Source: Candidatus Krumholzibacteriia bacterium
GTDB lineage: Bacteria > Krumholzibacteriota > Krumholzibacteriia > LZORAL124-64-63
Assembly: GCA_030643455.1 (NCBI GenBank)
Contig: DAOWLV010000204.1
Coordinates: 1 to 6,357 of the forward strand
DNA: 6,357 nt
Reading direction: 5' to 3'
The notes beneath the pieces were generated by a model. The model was not told the DNA's origin, searched no databases, and saw only the letters and a program-made list of their open reading frames with translations. A program made the position numbers and the translations under genes. Shown here one piece after another: positions 1 to 6,357 of the stretch. The first letter of the stretch is position 1; the number at the start of each line of letters is the position of its first letter.

Positions 1-1036
1 CATGACCGGGTATCAGGAAATCCTGACCGATCCAAGTTACGCCGGGCAGGTTGTCGTCTTCACGGCCGCCCACATCGGCAATTACGGCATCCACCGGGAA
101 GATCATGAATCGGCGGCCATCCACCCGGCCGCGGTGATCGTGCGGGATTTCTGCCGCCGGAATTTCCACCGCCGCAGTGAATTCAGTCTCGACCAGGTCC
201 TGCGCACCACCGGCGTTCCTGCCCTTGCCGGGGTCGACACCAGGGCCCTGACCACCCCCCTGCGCGAACACGGCACCTGCCGGGGATTCATCGGCACGGG
301 TGATCCCGCCCGTCTGGTGGAAAAAGCCCGCGCCCTGGAACCGATCGGCGCGGTGGACTGGGTATCGCGCGTGACCACCAGGGAAGTCGTGCCGTTTGCG
401 GGCGATCCCGGAACCGAGGCGCCATTCCAGGTGGCCGTCCTGGATTGCGGAGTCAAAAAGAGCATCCTGGGCAGGTTGGTGGCAGAAGGTTGCCGCGTAA
501 GGGTTTTTCCTGCCTCCACCCCTGCCGGCGACCTCCTGGCAGGAACCACCGAGGGGGTTTTCCTGAGCAACGGTCCGGGCGATCCGGCTTCGCTGCCCCA
601 TCTGGTGGATACGATCAGGAAACTGCTGGACGCCGGCATCCCCCTGTTCGGGATCTGCCTGGGGCACCAGCTGCTGGCCCGGGCCCTGGGCGCCGATACC
701 GTAAGGCTGCCCTTCGGTCATCACGGAGCCAATCACCCGGTGCAGAACCTGGCGACGGGCCGGGTCGAGATCACCAGCCAGAACCACAATTACGCAGTGC
801 CGGCACAAAGCCTCGACCCCGCAATCGCGATGATCACCCACCGCAGCCTCAACGACGATTCGGTCGAGGGATTGGCCGCCGTGTCCGGCGCAGCCTACTC
901 CGTTCAGTACCATCCGGAAGCCGCACCGGGTCCCAGTGACAGTCTTTACCTCTTCCGGCGGTTCCGCAGCATGATGCTCGCCCGCCGAACCGCCACCACT
1001 CTGCAGGAAATGGATGCACATGCCGCGACGGGATGA
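1..1036 (+). CDS. carA: Carbamoyl-phosphate synthetase small (glutaminase) subunit, 5'-truncated by the window edge
   Basis: This subunit hydrolyses glutamine and passes ammonia to CarB for carbamoyl phosphate synthesis (pyrimidine and arginine pathways, cytoplasm). The visible 344 residues start at [16 protein letters not shown], which in E. coli CarA begins at about residue 36. The ATG at base 2 is therefore internal, and about 35 residues lie upstream of the window. Residues 1-135 (window numbering) are the CPSase small-chain N-terminal domain, and about 143-330 are the class I glutamine amidotransferase domain. The nucleophile is Cys219 in GICLGHQ (bases 656-658, equivalent to E. coli Cys269), and His304 and Glu306 in YHPEAAPGP complete the triad. 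SNGPGDP (189-195), GHHGANHPV and TSQNHNYAV are family signatures. One small departure is TAAHIGNYG where TYPHIGNYG is usual. The reading frame ends in TGA inside the start of carB, so translation is probably coupled. Identity is clear. Confidence 0.97.
   Translation, partial: MTGYQEILTDPSYAGQVVVFTAAHIGNYGIHREDHESAAIHPAAVIVRDFCRRNFHRRSEFSLDQVLRTTGVPALAGVDTRALTTPLREHGTCRGFIGTGDPARLVEKARALEPIGAVDWVSRVTTREVVPFAGDPGTEAPFQVAVLDCGVKKSILGRLVAEGCRVRVFPASTPAGDLLAGTTEGVFLSNGPGDPASLPHLVDTIRKLLDAGIPLFGICLGHQLLARALGADTVRLPFGHHGANHPVQNLATGRVEITSQNHNYAVPAQSLDPAIAMITHRSLNDDSVEGLAAVSGAAYSVQYHPEAAPGPSDSLYLFRRFRSMMLARRTATTLQEMDAHAATG
1005..1008 (+). promoter_or_regulatory. Ribosome-binding site of carB, inside the carA 3' end
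   Basis: AGGA lies 5 bases before the ATG at 1014 and 11 bases before the ATG at 1020. Spacing favours 1014, while family N-termini (MPxRxDI) favour 1020. Both starts are in frame and differ by only two residues (Met-His). The site lies within carA, consistent with coupled translation of the two subunits. Confidence 0.5.
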
Positions 1037-4000
1037 TATCGAGACGATCATGATCCTCGGATCAGGCCCCATCGTCATAGGCCAGGCCAGCGAATTCGAC
1101 TACTCGGGTACCCAGGCGGTCAAGGCCCTCAAGAACGAGGGTTACCGCGTGGTGCTGATCAACAGCAATCCGGCCACCATCATGACCGACAGCGAGCTGG
1201 CCGACGCCACCTACATCGAGCCACTCACCTGGGAGATGGCCGAGAAGATCATCATCGTTGAAAAACCCGACGCCATCCTGCCGACGGTCGGCGGCCAGAC
1301 CGGGTTGAACCTGGCCATTGATCTGCAGAAAAACGGCGTCCTGGATCGGTATGGGGTCGAGTTGATCGGGGCCGGGGTGGAATGCGTCGAGCTGGCGGAA
1401 GACCGGGAGAAGTTCAAGGAAGTCATGGCGTCCATCGGGCTGGAAACCCCGCGAAGCGTGCTGGTCACCTCGCTCGACTTGGCGGACCGGGCCATGGACC
1501 AGATCGCATTTCCGATGATCCTGCGGGCCAGTTTCACCATGGGCGGGGCCGGCAGCGGGATCGCGACGAACCGCGAGGACTTCCTGGAGCTGCTGCGCGA
1601 TGGGCTCAATCAATCGCCCACCGGCAGCGTGCTGGTCGAGGAATCGGTTCTCGGCTGGAAGGAATACGAACTGGAAGTCATCCGGGATGGGGCGGGCAAC
1701 GGCATCGTGGTCTGCAGCATCGAGAATTTCGACGCCATGGGCGTGCACACCGGCGACAGCGTGACCGTGGCGCCGGCCCAGACCCTGACCGACCGCGAAT
1801 ACCAGCAGCTTCGGGATGATGCCCTGAAAGTGCTCGACGCCGTCGGCGTGGTCACCGGCGGCAGCAACGTGCAGTTTGCCGTCGACCCGGAAACCGGGCG
1901 GATCATCGTCATCGAGATGAACCCGCGCGTCAGCCGCAGCAGCGCCCTGGCCAGCAAGGCCACAGGCTATCCCATCGCCAAGATCGCGGCCCTGCTGGCG
2001 GTGGGTTACACCCTGCCGGAACTTCCCAACGAGATCACCGGCGCCAGCAGCGCCTGCTTCGAGCCGAGCATCGACTACACCGTGGTCAAGATCCCGCGCT
2101 GGGCCTTCGAGAAGTTTCCCGGCACCCCCGATCTTCTGGGCACCACCATGCAATCGGTTGGCGAGGTGATGGCCATCGGCCGCACTTTCCGTGAGGCCTT
2201 GCAGAAGGCGCTTCGCTCCCTTGAACTGGGCTTTGACGGCTGGGAAAGCAAAGCCAGCGGACGGTCGCTCAACGAGTTGAGCCAGGCCTTGGCGTCACCG
2301 CGGCAGGATCGTCTGACCGATCTGCACGAGGCTTTCCGACGGGGGATGGACCCCGAACAACTTCACCGCATCACGGGCATCGACCCCTGGTTCCTGGACA
2401 ACCTCCAGCGGCTGATGGAAGTCGAAGGCCGCTTGCGCGGATTCACCCTGGGGGAATTGCCACCCGAACTGCTGCGCGAAGCCAAGCGGGAAGGATTCAG
2501 CGACCGCCGCATCGCCCGCCTGCTGCAATGGCCCGATGGCCGGCCCGCGGCCGCTTCGGTCCGGTCCTTTCTCGACACGAGAACCGCACTGGTCCTGGCC
2601 GCCCGGCAGGCCGCCGGCCTGAAGCCGGTATTTCGCCGCGTGGACACCTGCGCAGCCGAATTCGCGAGCGAAACCCCATATCTCTACTCGACTTGGGAAG
2701 ATGGCCCCTGCGAAAGCCGCCCCACCGGACGCCCCAAGGTGATCGTCCTGGGCGGTGGCCCGAACCGTATCGGCCAGGGCATCGAATTCGACACCTGTTG
2801 CTGCCACGCGGTCCAGGCGCTGCGCGGCGAAGGTATCGAGGCGATCCTGGTCAACTGCAATCCCGAAACGGTCAGCACCGATTACGACCTGTCGGACCGC
2901 CTCTACTTCGAACCCCTCCGCTTCGAAGAGGTCATGCACATCATCGAGGTGGAACATCCCGACGGTGTGATCCTCACCCTCGGCGGACAGACACCACTGA
3001 ACCTGGCCGGGGCCCTGGCCGCCGCCGGCGTGAAAATCCTGGGCACGGGCGTGGAGGCCATCGACCGGGCCGAGGACCGCGACCGGTGCGGCGCGCTGCT
3101 TGAAGAACTGGGCATCAGTTACCCGCGAGCCGGCAGCGCGCGCGACATCGACGAAGCAATTGCCACTGCGACCGAGGTGGGCTACCCTGTGATGGTAAGG
3201 CCCAGTTACGTCCTTGGTGGACGGGCCATGCGTGTCGTCTACGATGACGACGGACTGCGGCGGTACTTCGAGGAGGCTCGGTCGGTCAGTGGAGAGCACC
3301 CGGTCCTGATTGACCAGTTCCTCGAAGACGCCGTGGAATTCGATGTGGACGCAGTCTGCGATGGCCATGACGTGCTGATCGGCGGCATCATGCAGCACAT
3401 CGAAGAAGCCGGCATCCACAGCGGCGACAGTTTCGCCGTGCTTCCCCCCTACAAGACCACCCCTGAAGAGCTCGCTGTCATGCGCAGCCACACGCGCCGG
3501 ATCGCCCTCAGCCTGGGCGTGGTCGGTCTCATGAACATCCAGTTCGCCAACCACCAGGGGAAAATTCACGTCCTGGAGATCAACCCGCGCGCGTCGCGTA
3601 CGGTCCCTTTTCTCGAAAAGGCCACCGGCGTGGATCTGGCCCGTATCGCCACACGCTGTATGCTGGGTATCACTCTTGCCGACCAGGAGGCGCGCGAAGG
3701 CAGCGTCGGGGACCGATTTTTTGTCAAGGGACCGGTCTTCCCCTTCAGGCGCTTCCCGCGCACCGACCATCTGCTCGGCCCTGAAATGAAGAGCACGGGC
3801 GAGGTGATGGGCATCGGCCGCGACTTCGGCGAAGCCTTCGCCCGAGCCCATCTTTCCGCCGGCCAGGGGTTGCCCACCGCCGGGACCGTGTTCGTCAGCG
3901 TCAACGACAACGACAAGAGCGACCTGCTCCCTATCGCCCGGGATCTGTCAGGGATGGGTTACCGGATGCTGGCCACCGGGGGCACTGCCCGGTACCTGGA

Positions 4001-4268
4001 GAAAAACGGAATTTCGGCCGCCAAGGTGGCAAAGGTAGGTGAAGGTACACCCCACATCGGACAGATCATTCGTGCGGGTGACGTTCAGATGGTCATCAAC
4101 ACGCCATTGGGGGAACAGAGCCGCTTCGACGAGAGCGCCATCCGCCGGGAGGCCCGGGCGTTGGATATCCCGTGCATCACCACCCTGTCCGGAGGAAGGG
4201 CTGCCGTGGACGGAATCCGTGCGCTGCGCCGGGGACTGGATACCGTGACGTCTCTCCAGGAACTCTAA
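1020..4268 (+). CDS. carB: Carbamoyl-phosphate synthetase large subunit
   Basis: CarB is the synthetase subunit. Its first ATP-grasp half makes carboxyphosphate and carbamate; the second phosphorylates carbamate to carbamoyl phosphate. The start chosen here (1082 residues) gives MPRRDDIE, the usual family N-terminus, and first-half numbering equal to E. coli; an in-frame ATG at 1014 would add two residues and sits closer to the AGGA at 1005-1008. In the first half, Arg129, Arg169, Glu215, His243, Gln285, Glu299 and Asn301 are all present. An oligomerisation domain follows (about 400-550), then a second ATP-grasp with VRPSYVLGG (Arg727) and EINPR (Glu853, Asn855). The last 140 residues are an MGS-like allosteric domain with LATGGTA. 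Length is 9 residues above E. coli (1073), mostly from an insertion near residues 504-520. Oddities are [12 protein letters not shown] in place of RPSFTMGGSGGG, and Gly904 where E. coli has the ornithine ligand Glu892. It overlaps carA by 17 bases. Residue mapping was done by eye from memory of the E. coli protein. Confidence 0.98.
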   Translation: MPRRDDIETIMILGSGPIVIGQASEFDYSGTQAVKALKNEGYRVVLINSNPATIMTDSELADATYIEPLTWEMAEKIIIVEKPDAILPTVGGQTGLNLAIDLQKNGVLDRYGVELIGAGVECVELAEDREKFKEVMASIGLETPRSVLVTSLDLADRAMDQIAFPMILRASFTMGGAGSGIATNREDFLELLRDGLNQSPTGSVLVEESVLGWKEYELEVIRDGAGNGIVVCSIENFDAMGVHTGDSVTVAPAQTLTDREYQQLRDDALKVLDAVGVVTGGSNVQFAVDPETGRIIVIEMNPRVSRSSALASKATGYPIAKIAALLAVGYTLPELPNEITGASSACFEPSIDYTVVKIPRWAFEKFPGTPDLLGTTMQSVGEVMAIGRTFREALQKALRSLELGFDGWESKASGRSLNELSQALASPRQDRLTDLHEAFRRGMDPEQLHRITGIDPWFLDNLQRLMEVEGRLRGFTLGELPPELLREAKREGFSDRRIARLLQWPDGRPAAASVRSFLDTRTALVLAARQAAGLKPVFRRVDTCAAEFASETPYLYSTWEDGPCESRPTGRPKVIVLGGGPNRIGQGIEFDTCCCHAVQALRGEGIEAILVNCNPETVSTDYDLSDRLYFEPLRFEEVMHIIEVEHPDGVILTLGGQTPLNLAGALAAAGVKILGTGVEAIDRAEDRDRCGALLEELGISYPRAGSARDIDEAIATATEVGYPVMVRPSYVLGGRAMRVVYDDDGLRRYFEEARSVSGEHPVLIDQFLEDAVEFDVDAVCDGHDVLIGGIMQHIEEAGIHSGDSFAVLPPYKTTPEELAVMRSHTRRIALSLGVVGLMNIQFANHQGKIHVLEINPRASRTVPFLEKATGVDLARIATRCMLGITLADQEAREGSVGDRFFVKGPVFPFRRFPRTDHLLGPEMKSTGEVMGIGRDFGEAFARAHLSAGQGLPTAGTVFVSVNDNDKSDLLPIARDLSGMGYRMLATGGTARYLEKNGISAAKVAKVGEGTPHIGQIIRAGDVQMVINTPLGEQSRFDESAIRREARALDIPCITTLSGGRAAVDGIRALRRGLDTVTSLQEL

Positions 4269-4756
4269 CCCACCGATTTCTTTTCCTGCAGTCGCCGGAA
4301 CGTGAAGTACCCGATTTTCGGCTCGACCAGCCTCTCGAATTCCCAGAACGGCACGGTCAGGATCTCGGTGTGGGTTCCCGCATTGAAGGAAATCGTGTCC
4401 GCCCGGATCAGGCTGCCCGCCACGAAGACCTCCATGCCGTACAGGTGGCCGAAGGGCGGCATGGCGCCCAGTTCGCAATCAGGGAACATTTCCTCGAATT
4501 CATCCTCGACCGCCAGGGTGATGGTCTCGGCGCCGGCGGTTTCCCGCAGCAGATGAAAATCCACCTTGCTGTCGGCCGGCAGCACCGCCATGGCCATCTT
4601 GCCGTCAAGCTTGACCAGGACGGTCTTGGCGAACAAACGCCCGGGCACACCGGCCTTGAAGGCCACATCCTGGGCTGCGTAGGCGCTGGGGTGATCTGTC
4701 AGATCAAAATCGACTTTGTTTTCGGTGAGGTATTCCAGGAGTTTTGCGCAGGGCAT
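4265..4756 (-). CDS. YbaK/ProX-family aminoacyl-tRNA deacylase-like protein
   Basis: This is a small single-domain protein (163 residues) of the YbaK / prolyl-tRNA-synthetase-associated editing family, whose characterised members hydrolyse mischarged aminoacyl-tRNAs in trans in the cytoplasm. Supporting motifs are [12 protein letters not shown] (21-32), [13 protein letters not shown] (37-49), GAMPPFG (97-103) and FNAGTH (124-129). Lys44 matches the position of the catalytic lysine of E. coli YbaK (Lys46). The substrate cannot be read from the sequence; the GAMPPFG and FNAGTH pattern resembles the YeaK-like branch more than YbaK itself. The start at 4756 (MPCAKLLEY) was chosen over an in-frame ATG at 4771 because a full GAGGAGG lies six bases upstream of 4756 and nothing comparable precedes 4771. 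The TAG stop overlaps the carB stop on the opposite strand. The uracil-DNA glycosylase gene lies 151 bases upstream on the same strand. Family assignment is firm and function is inferred. Confidence 0.9.
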   Translation of the reverse strand: MPCAKLLEYLTENKVDFDLTDHPSAYAAQDVAFKAGVPGRLFAKTVLVKLDGKMAMAVLPADSKVDFHLLRETAGAETITLAVEDEFEEMFPDCELGAMPPFGHLYGMEVFVAGSLIRADTISFNAGTHTEILTVPFWEFERLVEPKIGYFTFRRLQEKKSVG

Positions 4757-4762
4757 TTTGGT

Positions 4763-4769
4763 CCTCCTC
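4763..4769 (-). promoter_or_regulatory. Strong Shine-Dalgarno that fixes the start of the YbaK-family gene
   Basis: On the minus strand the sequence reads GAGGAGG, six bases (accaaa), then ATG at 4756. This is close to an ideal ribosome-binding site. The longer in-frame ATG at 4771 overlaps this element and has no purine-rich site of its own, so it is very unlikely to be the real start. Confidence 0.85.
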
Positions 4770-4892
4770 ATTTGGCAGGTGAGTGGGGACCCGGATGCCG
4801 CGCTGGACGTGTGTCGAGGATGGGTAGCACGCCCGCGCAGCGCCGGTCGATACTGCTCACAATCTAGGAATATTTTGCGGGATTGGCGACCG

Positions 4893-4902
4893 TCCCGCGG
4901 GA
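4893..4902. repeat. Perfect 10-base GC palindrome after the glycosylase stop
   Basis: TCCCGCGGGA is its own reverse complement. It sits 5 bases beyond the minus-strand stop of the uracil-DNA glycosylase gene, within an imperfect 20-base palindrome at 4887-4906 (two mismatched pairs per arm). As RNA it would form only a small stem, and no T run follows, so it is a weak terminator candidate at best. It could equally be chance in GC-rich DNA. Confidence 0.3.
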
Positions 4903-4907
4903 TGGAC

Positions 4908-5675
4908 TCAGCCCCAAACCCCCTGCTCGGTCAACTGCTTCTGTGCCGCCGCCGCCCACCCCCGGTTCGCGGCCGGACTGGCCGGACTGGGGTGCAACAC
5001 GGTGCCGATGTGCGCGGGCAAATGCCCGAGTCCAGTCCGGGGGGCCTTGGGCCCGAACAGCGAATCCAGCTTCTTGCGGGCAAAGCCTCCCACCCCGATC
5101 ACCCATTCGGGCCGGTACAGATCGACCAACCGCACCAGACGCCGGTCGCAGGCTTCGAAAAGAGGTGCCGACTCGCCCCTGGGCAACTTGTCCGGTGTGC
5201 GGTTGCGGGCGCTTTCCTCCATGAAAACCAAGGGGCAGTAGTTGACGATGAAATGGTCGGCGAAAAACCCCTCCGGACCGCCGAATCGCTCACCAAAAAA
5301 CCCCCAAAGGCGGCGGCCGCTGACTTCCGAGCGGGGACAATCAAGTCCCTGGACGGGCCGTTTGGGGTGCTCGGGATCCGGGTGATTCACACGGCCGGAA
5401 AGACCCAGGAAATCCCTGACCACCGCGACCTCCCCGAAGGGCACACCGGTCTGGGCCATGCCCCATGGTCCGGGGTTCATGCCCATCATCAGGACCCGGC
5501 GAGGGGTCGCGCCCCACTTGCGCACGTATTGCTCGTGAAGATCCCAGGCGTAATCCAAGGGGTTGTAGATACAGGCCACGGGGTCGGAAAAGGCGAGCGC
5601 TCCGGTTTCGTCCCGCAATGCCGCGGTGGCGGTCAGGATCTTGTCCACAAACCCTGGATTTCTTAACTGATTCAT
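4908..5675 (-). CDS. SMUG1-family uracil-DNA glycosylase
   Basis: This monofunctional DNA glycosylase removes uracil (and in some homologues oxidised pyrimidines) from DNA as the first step of base excision repair. The 255 residues match SMUG1 along the length. Motif 1 is GMNPGP (65-70) with catalytic-site Asn67, followed by WGMAQTGVPFGE. HPKRPVQGLDCP and SEVSG (103-120) follow, then VNYCPLVF with Asn145 in the uracil-pocket position (human Asn163). Motif 2 is HPSP with His228 (human His239). The DNA-wedge loop reads HPSPASPAANRGW where human SMUG1 has HPSPRNPQANKGW, so the Arg and Asn after HPSP are Ala232 and Ser233 here. The start ATG has GGAG six bases upstream. The protein is slightly shorter than human SMUG1 (270) and lacks any extra domain or signal peptide. 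Its start faces the divergent amidohydrolase gene 69 bases away. Family is clear; substrate range is not determined by sequence alone. Confidence 0.96.
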   Translation of the reverse strand: MNQLRNPGFVDKILTATAALRDETGALAFSDPVACIYNPLDYAWDLHEQYVRKWGATPRRVLMMGMNPGPWGMAQTGVPFGEVAVVRDFLGLSGRVNHPDPEHPKRPVQGLDCPRSEVSGRRLWGFFGERFGGPEGFFADHFIVNYCPLVFMEESARNRTPDKLPRGESAPLFEACDRRLVRLVDLYRPEWVIGVGGFARKKLDSLFGPKAPRTGLGHLPAHIGTVLHPSPASPAANRGWAAAAQKQLTEQGVWG

Positions 5676-5681
5676 GTGGCG

Positions 5682-5685
5682 CTCC
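5682..5685 (-). promoter_or_regulatory. Ribosome-binding site of the SMUG1-family gene
   Basis: On the minus strand GGAG stands six bases (cgccac) before the ATG at 5675, supporting that start. It lies in the short divergent gap shared with the amidohydrolase gene. Confidence 0.65.
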
Positions 5686-5733
5686 GATGATGGTTCATGT
5701 CATCCTCCCTTCGGCATCCAAACATGAAACGGC

Positions 5734-5738
5734 GGGAG
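5734..5738 (+). promoter_or_regulatory. Ribosome-binding site that fixes the amidohydrolase start at 5745
   Basis: GGGAG is followed by six bases (attcaa) and then ATG at 5745. The upstream in-frame ATG at 5724 has no purine-rich site before it, and using it would place seven charged or polar residues ahead of the signal peptide. The site therefore selects 5745. Confidence 0.75.
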
Positions 5739-5744
5739 ATTCAA

Positions 5745-5795
5745 ATGCGCAGGGCTTTGATTATCTTGACGATGTTGTTCGTGGTCTCTGGTTGT
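5745..5795 (+). other. Lipoprotein signal peptide and lipobox
   Basis: Seventeen codons encode two arginines, an 11-residue hydrophobic core and VSGC. Cys17 (TGT at 5793-5795) would be the lipidated first residue after signal peptidase II cleavage. It fits the [LVI][ASTVI][GAS]C pattern and shows the enzyme is exported. Confidence 0.85.
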
Positions 5796-6357
5796 GCAAC
5801 CGATCAACCGGAATCGTCGGCCGATCTCATCCTGATCGGCGGCCACATCCTGACCCGGACCGACACCTCCTTCCCCGCCCCACCCACCGCCGTGGCCCTG
5901 CGGGGCGGCGAGATCCTGTCCGTCGGCACCGACGATCAGATCCTGCTTGCCAAGGGACCGGACACAAAGGTCGTGAACCTGAACGGCGCCACCGTCATTC
6001 CCGGCCTCGTCGACAGCCACTGCCACCTTTACGGTCTGGGCAAAAGCCTGGCGCAGATCGACCTGATGGGGACCGGATCACTGGAACAGATCCTCGAAAT
6101 CGTGACCCGGGACGCGTCAAAATTTGCTCTCGACGCCTGGATCGAAGGTCGCGGCTGGGACCAGAACGACTGGGAGATCAAGGAGTACCCCCACCGGCGG
6201 ATGCTGGACATCATCATTCCCGACCGACCCGTGTTCCTTCGCCGCATCGACGGCCACGCCGCCTGGGGCAACAGCGAAGCCCTGCGACTGGCGGGCATCA
6301 CCGCCGATACGCCCGACCCCGAAGGCGGAGAGATCCTGCGTGACGAACAGGGCGAAC
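5745..6357 (+). CDS. Lipid-anchored amidohydrolase (YtcJ-like, amidohydrolase family 3), 3'-truncated by the window edge
   Basis: The frame from ATG 5745 stays open to the window end (204 complete codons), so only the N-terminal part is seen. Residues 1-17 form a lipoprotein signal: Arg2-Arg3, a hydrophobic stretch ALIILTMLFVV, then the lipobox VSGC with Cys17. The mature protein should be lipid-anchored outside the cytoplasm; the residue after Cys is Ala, not Asp, compatible with outer-membrane sorting in a diderm. After a short linker come ADLILIGGHILTRTD (composite beta-domain start), GATVIPGLVDSHCHL with metal-ligand candidates His92 and His94, WIEGRGWDQNDW (132-143), and DGHAAWGNSEAL (169-180), all typical of YtcJ-type metal-dependent amidohydrolases. 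Later metal ligands lie outside the window. Such enzymes hydrolyse amide or related C-N bonds; the substrate is unknown. It diverges from the glycosylase gene, with no evident functional tie. Family is well supported by motifs. Confidence 0.92.
   Translation, partial: MRRALIILTMLFVVSGCATDQPESSADLILIGGHILTRTDTSFPAPPTAVALRGGEILSVGTDDQILLAKGPDTKVVNLNGATVIPGLVDSHCHLYGLGKSLAQIDLMGTGSLEQILEIVTRDASKFALDAWIEGRGWDQNDWEIKEYPHRRMLDIIIPDRPVFLRRIDGHAAWGNSEALRLAGITADTPDPEGGEILRDEQGE

Larger units (their letters stand above)
4757..4907. other. Intergenic gap between the two minus-strand genes
   Basis: These 151 bases separate the glycosylase stop from the YbaK-family start. They hold the Shine-Dalgarno of the downstream gene and a GC-rich palindrome just after the glycosylase stop. 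A short AT-richer patch lies at about 4860-4878. I see no convincing -35/-10 pair and no hairpin followed by a T run on either strand. The gap is large enough to hold a promoter for the YbaK-family gene, but none can be named. Confidence 0.5.
5676..5744. promoter_or_regulatory. Divergent intergenic region between the glycosylase and amidohydrolase genes
   Basis: These 69 bases lie between two gene starts facing away from each other, so both promoters must lie here or reach into the coding regions. The gap contains a ribosome-binding site for each gene. No clear sigma-70 -35/-10 pair is visible on either strand, and the only dyad seen (GATGA at 5686-5690 and TCATC at 5700-5704) is short. Confidence 0.4.

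Noticed and set aside
2..4. ATG at base 2 as the real start of carA
   Set aside because: It corresponds to Met36 or so of the E. coli protein inside the conserved [11 protein letters not shown] motif, so the gene begins upstream of the window.
1062..3851. Long open frames on the minus strand (up to about 518 codons) antisense to carB
   Set aside because: They are shadows of codon bias in GC-rich carB. Their translations are low-complexity, rich in His, Asp, Arg and Gly, show no domain, and lie wholly within a strongly conserved gene on the other strand.
1020..4268. Internal similarity between the two halves of CarB as a recent duplication
   Set aside because: The two-fold ATP-grasp architecture is ancient and common to all large CPSase subunits.
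4757..4771. Upstream in-frame ATG (4771) for the YbaK-family gene
   Set aside because: It has no ribosome-binding site, and it overlaps the GAGGAGG that is ideally spaced for the ATG at 4756.
4887..4906. Palindrome as an intrinsic terminator of the glycosylase gene
   Set aside because: The stem has mismatches and, more importantly, no T run follows on the minus strand; kept only as a low-confidence repeat.
4172..5666. Plus-strand open frames (4172-4867 and 4716-5666) opposite the deacylase and glycosylase genes
   Set aside because: Their translations are antisense products of two clearly recognisable minus-strand families and carry no motif of their own.
5465..6343. Plus-strand open frame of 292 codons covering the divergent gap and the amidohydrolase
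   Set aside because: Its translation is Arg/Pro/Gly-rich and unlike any protein, and it runs in a different frame from the motif-supported amidohydrolase.
1..6357. tRNA or other RNA genes, CRISPR repeats, insertion sequences, attachment sites
   Set aside because: Reading both strands shows no cloverleaf, no spaced direct repeats, no transposase or integrase motif and no terminal inverted repeats; nearly all bases are in conserved coding genes.

Overview
The window is a GC-rich stretch of ordinary bacterial chromosome holding five protein genes, packed with little intergenic space. The organism is probably a Gram-negative (diderm) bacterium. The evidence is a lipoprotein-type signal peptide on the last gene, a carA-carB pair, and a bacterial SMUG1-type uracil-DNA glycosylase, an enzyme found patchily in groups such as Geobacter-like bacteria. 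The sequence does not fix the phylum; an uncultured, metagenome-derived lineage is possible.

Layout. Bases 1-1036 (+) are the 3' nine-tenths of carA, the glutaminase subunit of carbamoyl-phosphate synthetase; about 35 N-terminal residues lie outside the window. It overlaps carB (1020-4268, +), the complete large synthetase subunit, by a few codons. Together they make carbamoyl phosphate from glutamine, bicarbonate and ATP for pyrimidine and arginine synthesis. carB meets a convergent gene tail to tail with overlapping stop codons at 4265-4268. That gene (4265-4756, -) encodes a YbaK/ProX-family aminoacyl-tRNA deacylase-like domain protein. Upstream of it on the same strand, after a 151-base gap, is a SMUG1-family uracil-DNA glycosylase (4908-5675, -). 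A 69-base gap then separates it from a divergent gene (5745 to the window end, +), the 5' part of a predicted lipid-anchored amidohydrolase of the YtcJ / amidohydrolase-3 type. This last gene has no stop inside the window.

How the genes relate. carA and carB are one transcription unit and one enzyme. The two minus-strand genes both remove errors, one from tRNA charging and one from DNA, but the 151-base gap makes co-transcription only a possibility. The amidohydrolase is exported and seems unrelated.

No mobile element, RNA gene, CRISPR array or evident new system was found. The points most worth a second look are in CarB: its allosteric domain keeps most of the nucleotide pocket but has lost ornithine-contact residues known in E. 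coli, its first ATP-grasp loop is altered, and it has a small insertion before the second half. Strong ribosome-binding sites also fix the starts of two genes downstream of the longest possible ATG.
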